DNA from: Mesostigma viride
Taxonomy: Eukaryota > Streptophyta > Mesostigmatophyceae > Mesostigmatales > Mesostigmataceae
NCBI GenBank assembly: GCA_009746045.1
Contig: RPFO01000299.1
Coordinates: 1,327,807 to 1,391,806 of the forward strand
DNA length: 64,000 nt
Reading direction: 5' to 3'
The position numbers and the translations under genes were made by a program. A model generated the notes under the pieces. It was not told the origin of the DNA, did no database searches, and saw only the letters and a program-made list of their open reading frames with translations. Position 1 is the first letter of the stretch, and every line of letters starts with the position of its first letter. Positions 63,501 through 64,000 of this stretch are shown piece by piece.

Positions 63501-64000
63501 GTAAGTCTTAAGTCCAAAGTACTTTTTCAACCTGAACATTCGATCAGCAAAGCGCCCCTTCCTCCTGGGGTGGGGTGGGGGGGTGCCCACAGGGGCTGGC
63601 GTGTGGGCCTGGATAACGGTCTGCCACCTCTTCTTGTTGTGCATAGCAGTCCAAGCAAGAGAGAGGGAGGAAATGCGGTGTTCAAACTGGGCTGGGACCA
63701 CTAGGTCGGCCAGTGCAACTGCTGTTAATAGTTAATTCATGGCAGGTGTACCAACCTTTCTGGGAATATCCTTGTGGCCGGGCCAGGTCAGGATATGCCG
63801 CCCTGGCTGGCCATGCAAGCCGCTGGGGGGCGGCCAGACCGAGGGCGGTGTCTACCCATGACTAGTACGTGCGAGCAAGATGTCCTACAAATGCTATCCT
63901 ACCCTGCCTAATCTCGTCCGTAATGCGAGGCATACCCTTATACAAAGAATCTTATGACCGATGTGTGGAAAACCCTACATTCAGGACCTGTCGGAGCATC
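63500..64000 (-). pseudogene. Second LINE ORF2 C-terminal fragment
   Basis: Minus-strand translation gives LYKGMPRITDEIRQGRIAFV, GHLAR, and WPARAAYPDLARP, aligning with LYQGMPYITSTIKQRRLQLV, GHLAR and the following part of the LINE at 56.7 kb, but diverged (about half identical by eye) and interrupted by frameshifts. It continues beyond the window end, where the RT core would lie. Confidence 0.7.

Overview
The window is nuclear DNA from a eukaryote. It contains one spliced gene with at least 17 short exons, LINE, SINE, LTR and DNA-transposon sequences, and long microsatellites. There are no operons and no bacterial-style genes. The mixture (a Copia-like LTR element, pogo-like transposase, GC-rich exons with GT-AG introns of about 0.5-1.4 kb, CCCTAAA-type repeat fragments, TGTAA next to AATAAA at one gene end) fits a green alga best. 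That is an inference and the species cannot be read from the window.

Layout. (1) 1-22.46 kb looks like one large composite mobile unit. Its two ends carry related sequence in inverted orientation (15 bp identical at 66-80 and 22364-22378; 38 bp identical at 862-899 and 21171-21208). Inside lie a protein kinase gene, a 2-oxoglutarate/Fe(II) dioxygenase gene with one frameshift, a multi-exon pogo/CENP-B-like DDD transposase gene, a repeat-rich gene ending in a ubiquitin-protease-like domain, and a MYND zinc-finger gene. The first four are separated by copies of a palindromic intergenic module (GTGTACAC array plus a 31-bp palindrome) not seen elsewhere in the window. (2) 22915-31396 is a nearly intact LTR retrotransposon: 644-bp LTRs with 2 differences, 5-bp target duplication TACGT, polypurine tract, gag, integrase, protease, and RT-RNase H. 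The protease appears to lie between integrase and RT, and gag is separated from integrase by one in-frame TGA followed by CTA. (3) 31.4-35.0 kb holds LINE 3' ends, an ORF1-only LINE-like element and a MITE. (4) 35103-50700 (minus) is a complete ALG12 mannosyltransferase gene of 17 exons. All exon phases join and give about 495 codons. Its introns carry several tandem-repeat blocks. (5) 51.6-64.0 kb is a graveyard of LINE ORF1 copies, a SINE family, two LINE ORF2 copies and a long CATC microsatellite.

Only ALG12 is a clear housekeeping gene; it acts in ER N-glycan assembly. The other coding sequence is mostly mobile or cargo of mobile DNA. Many reading-frame breaks sit at homopolymer runs, so broken genes may partly be assembly errors rather than true pseudogenes.
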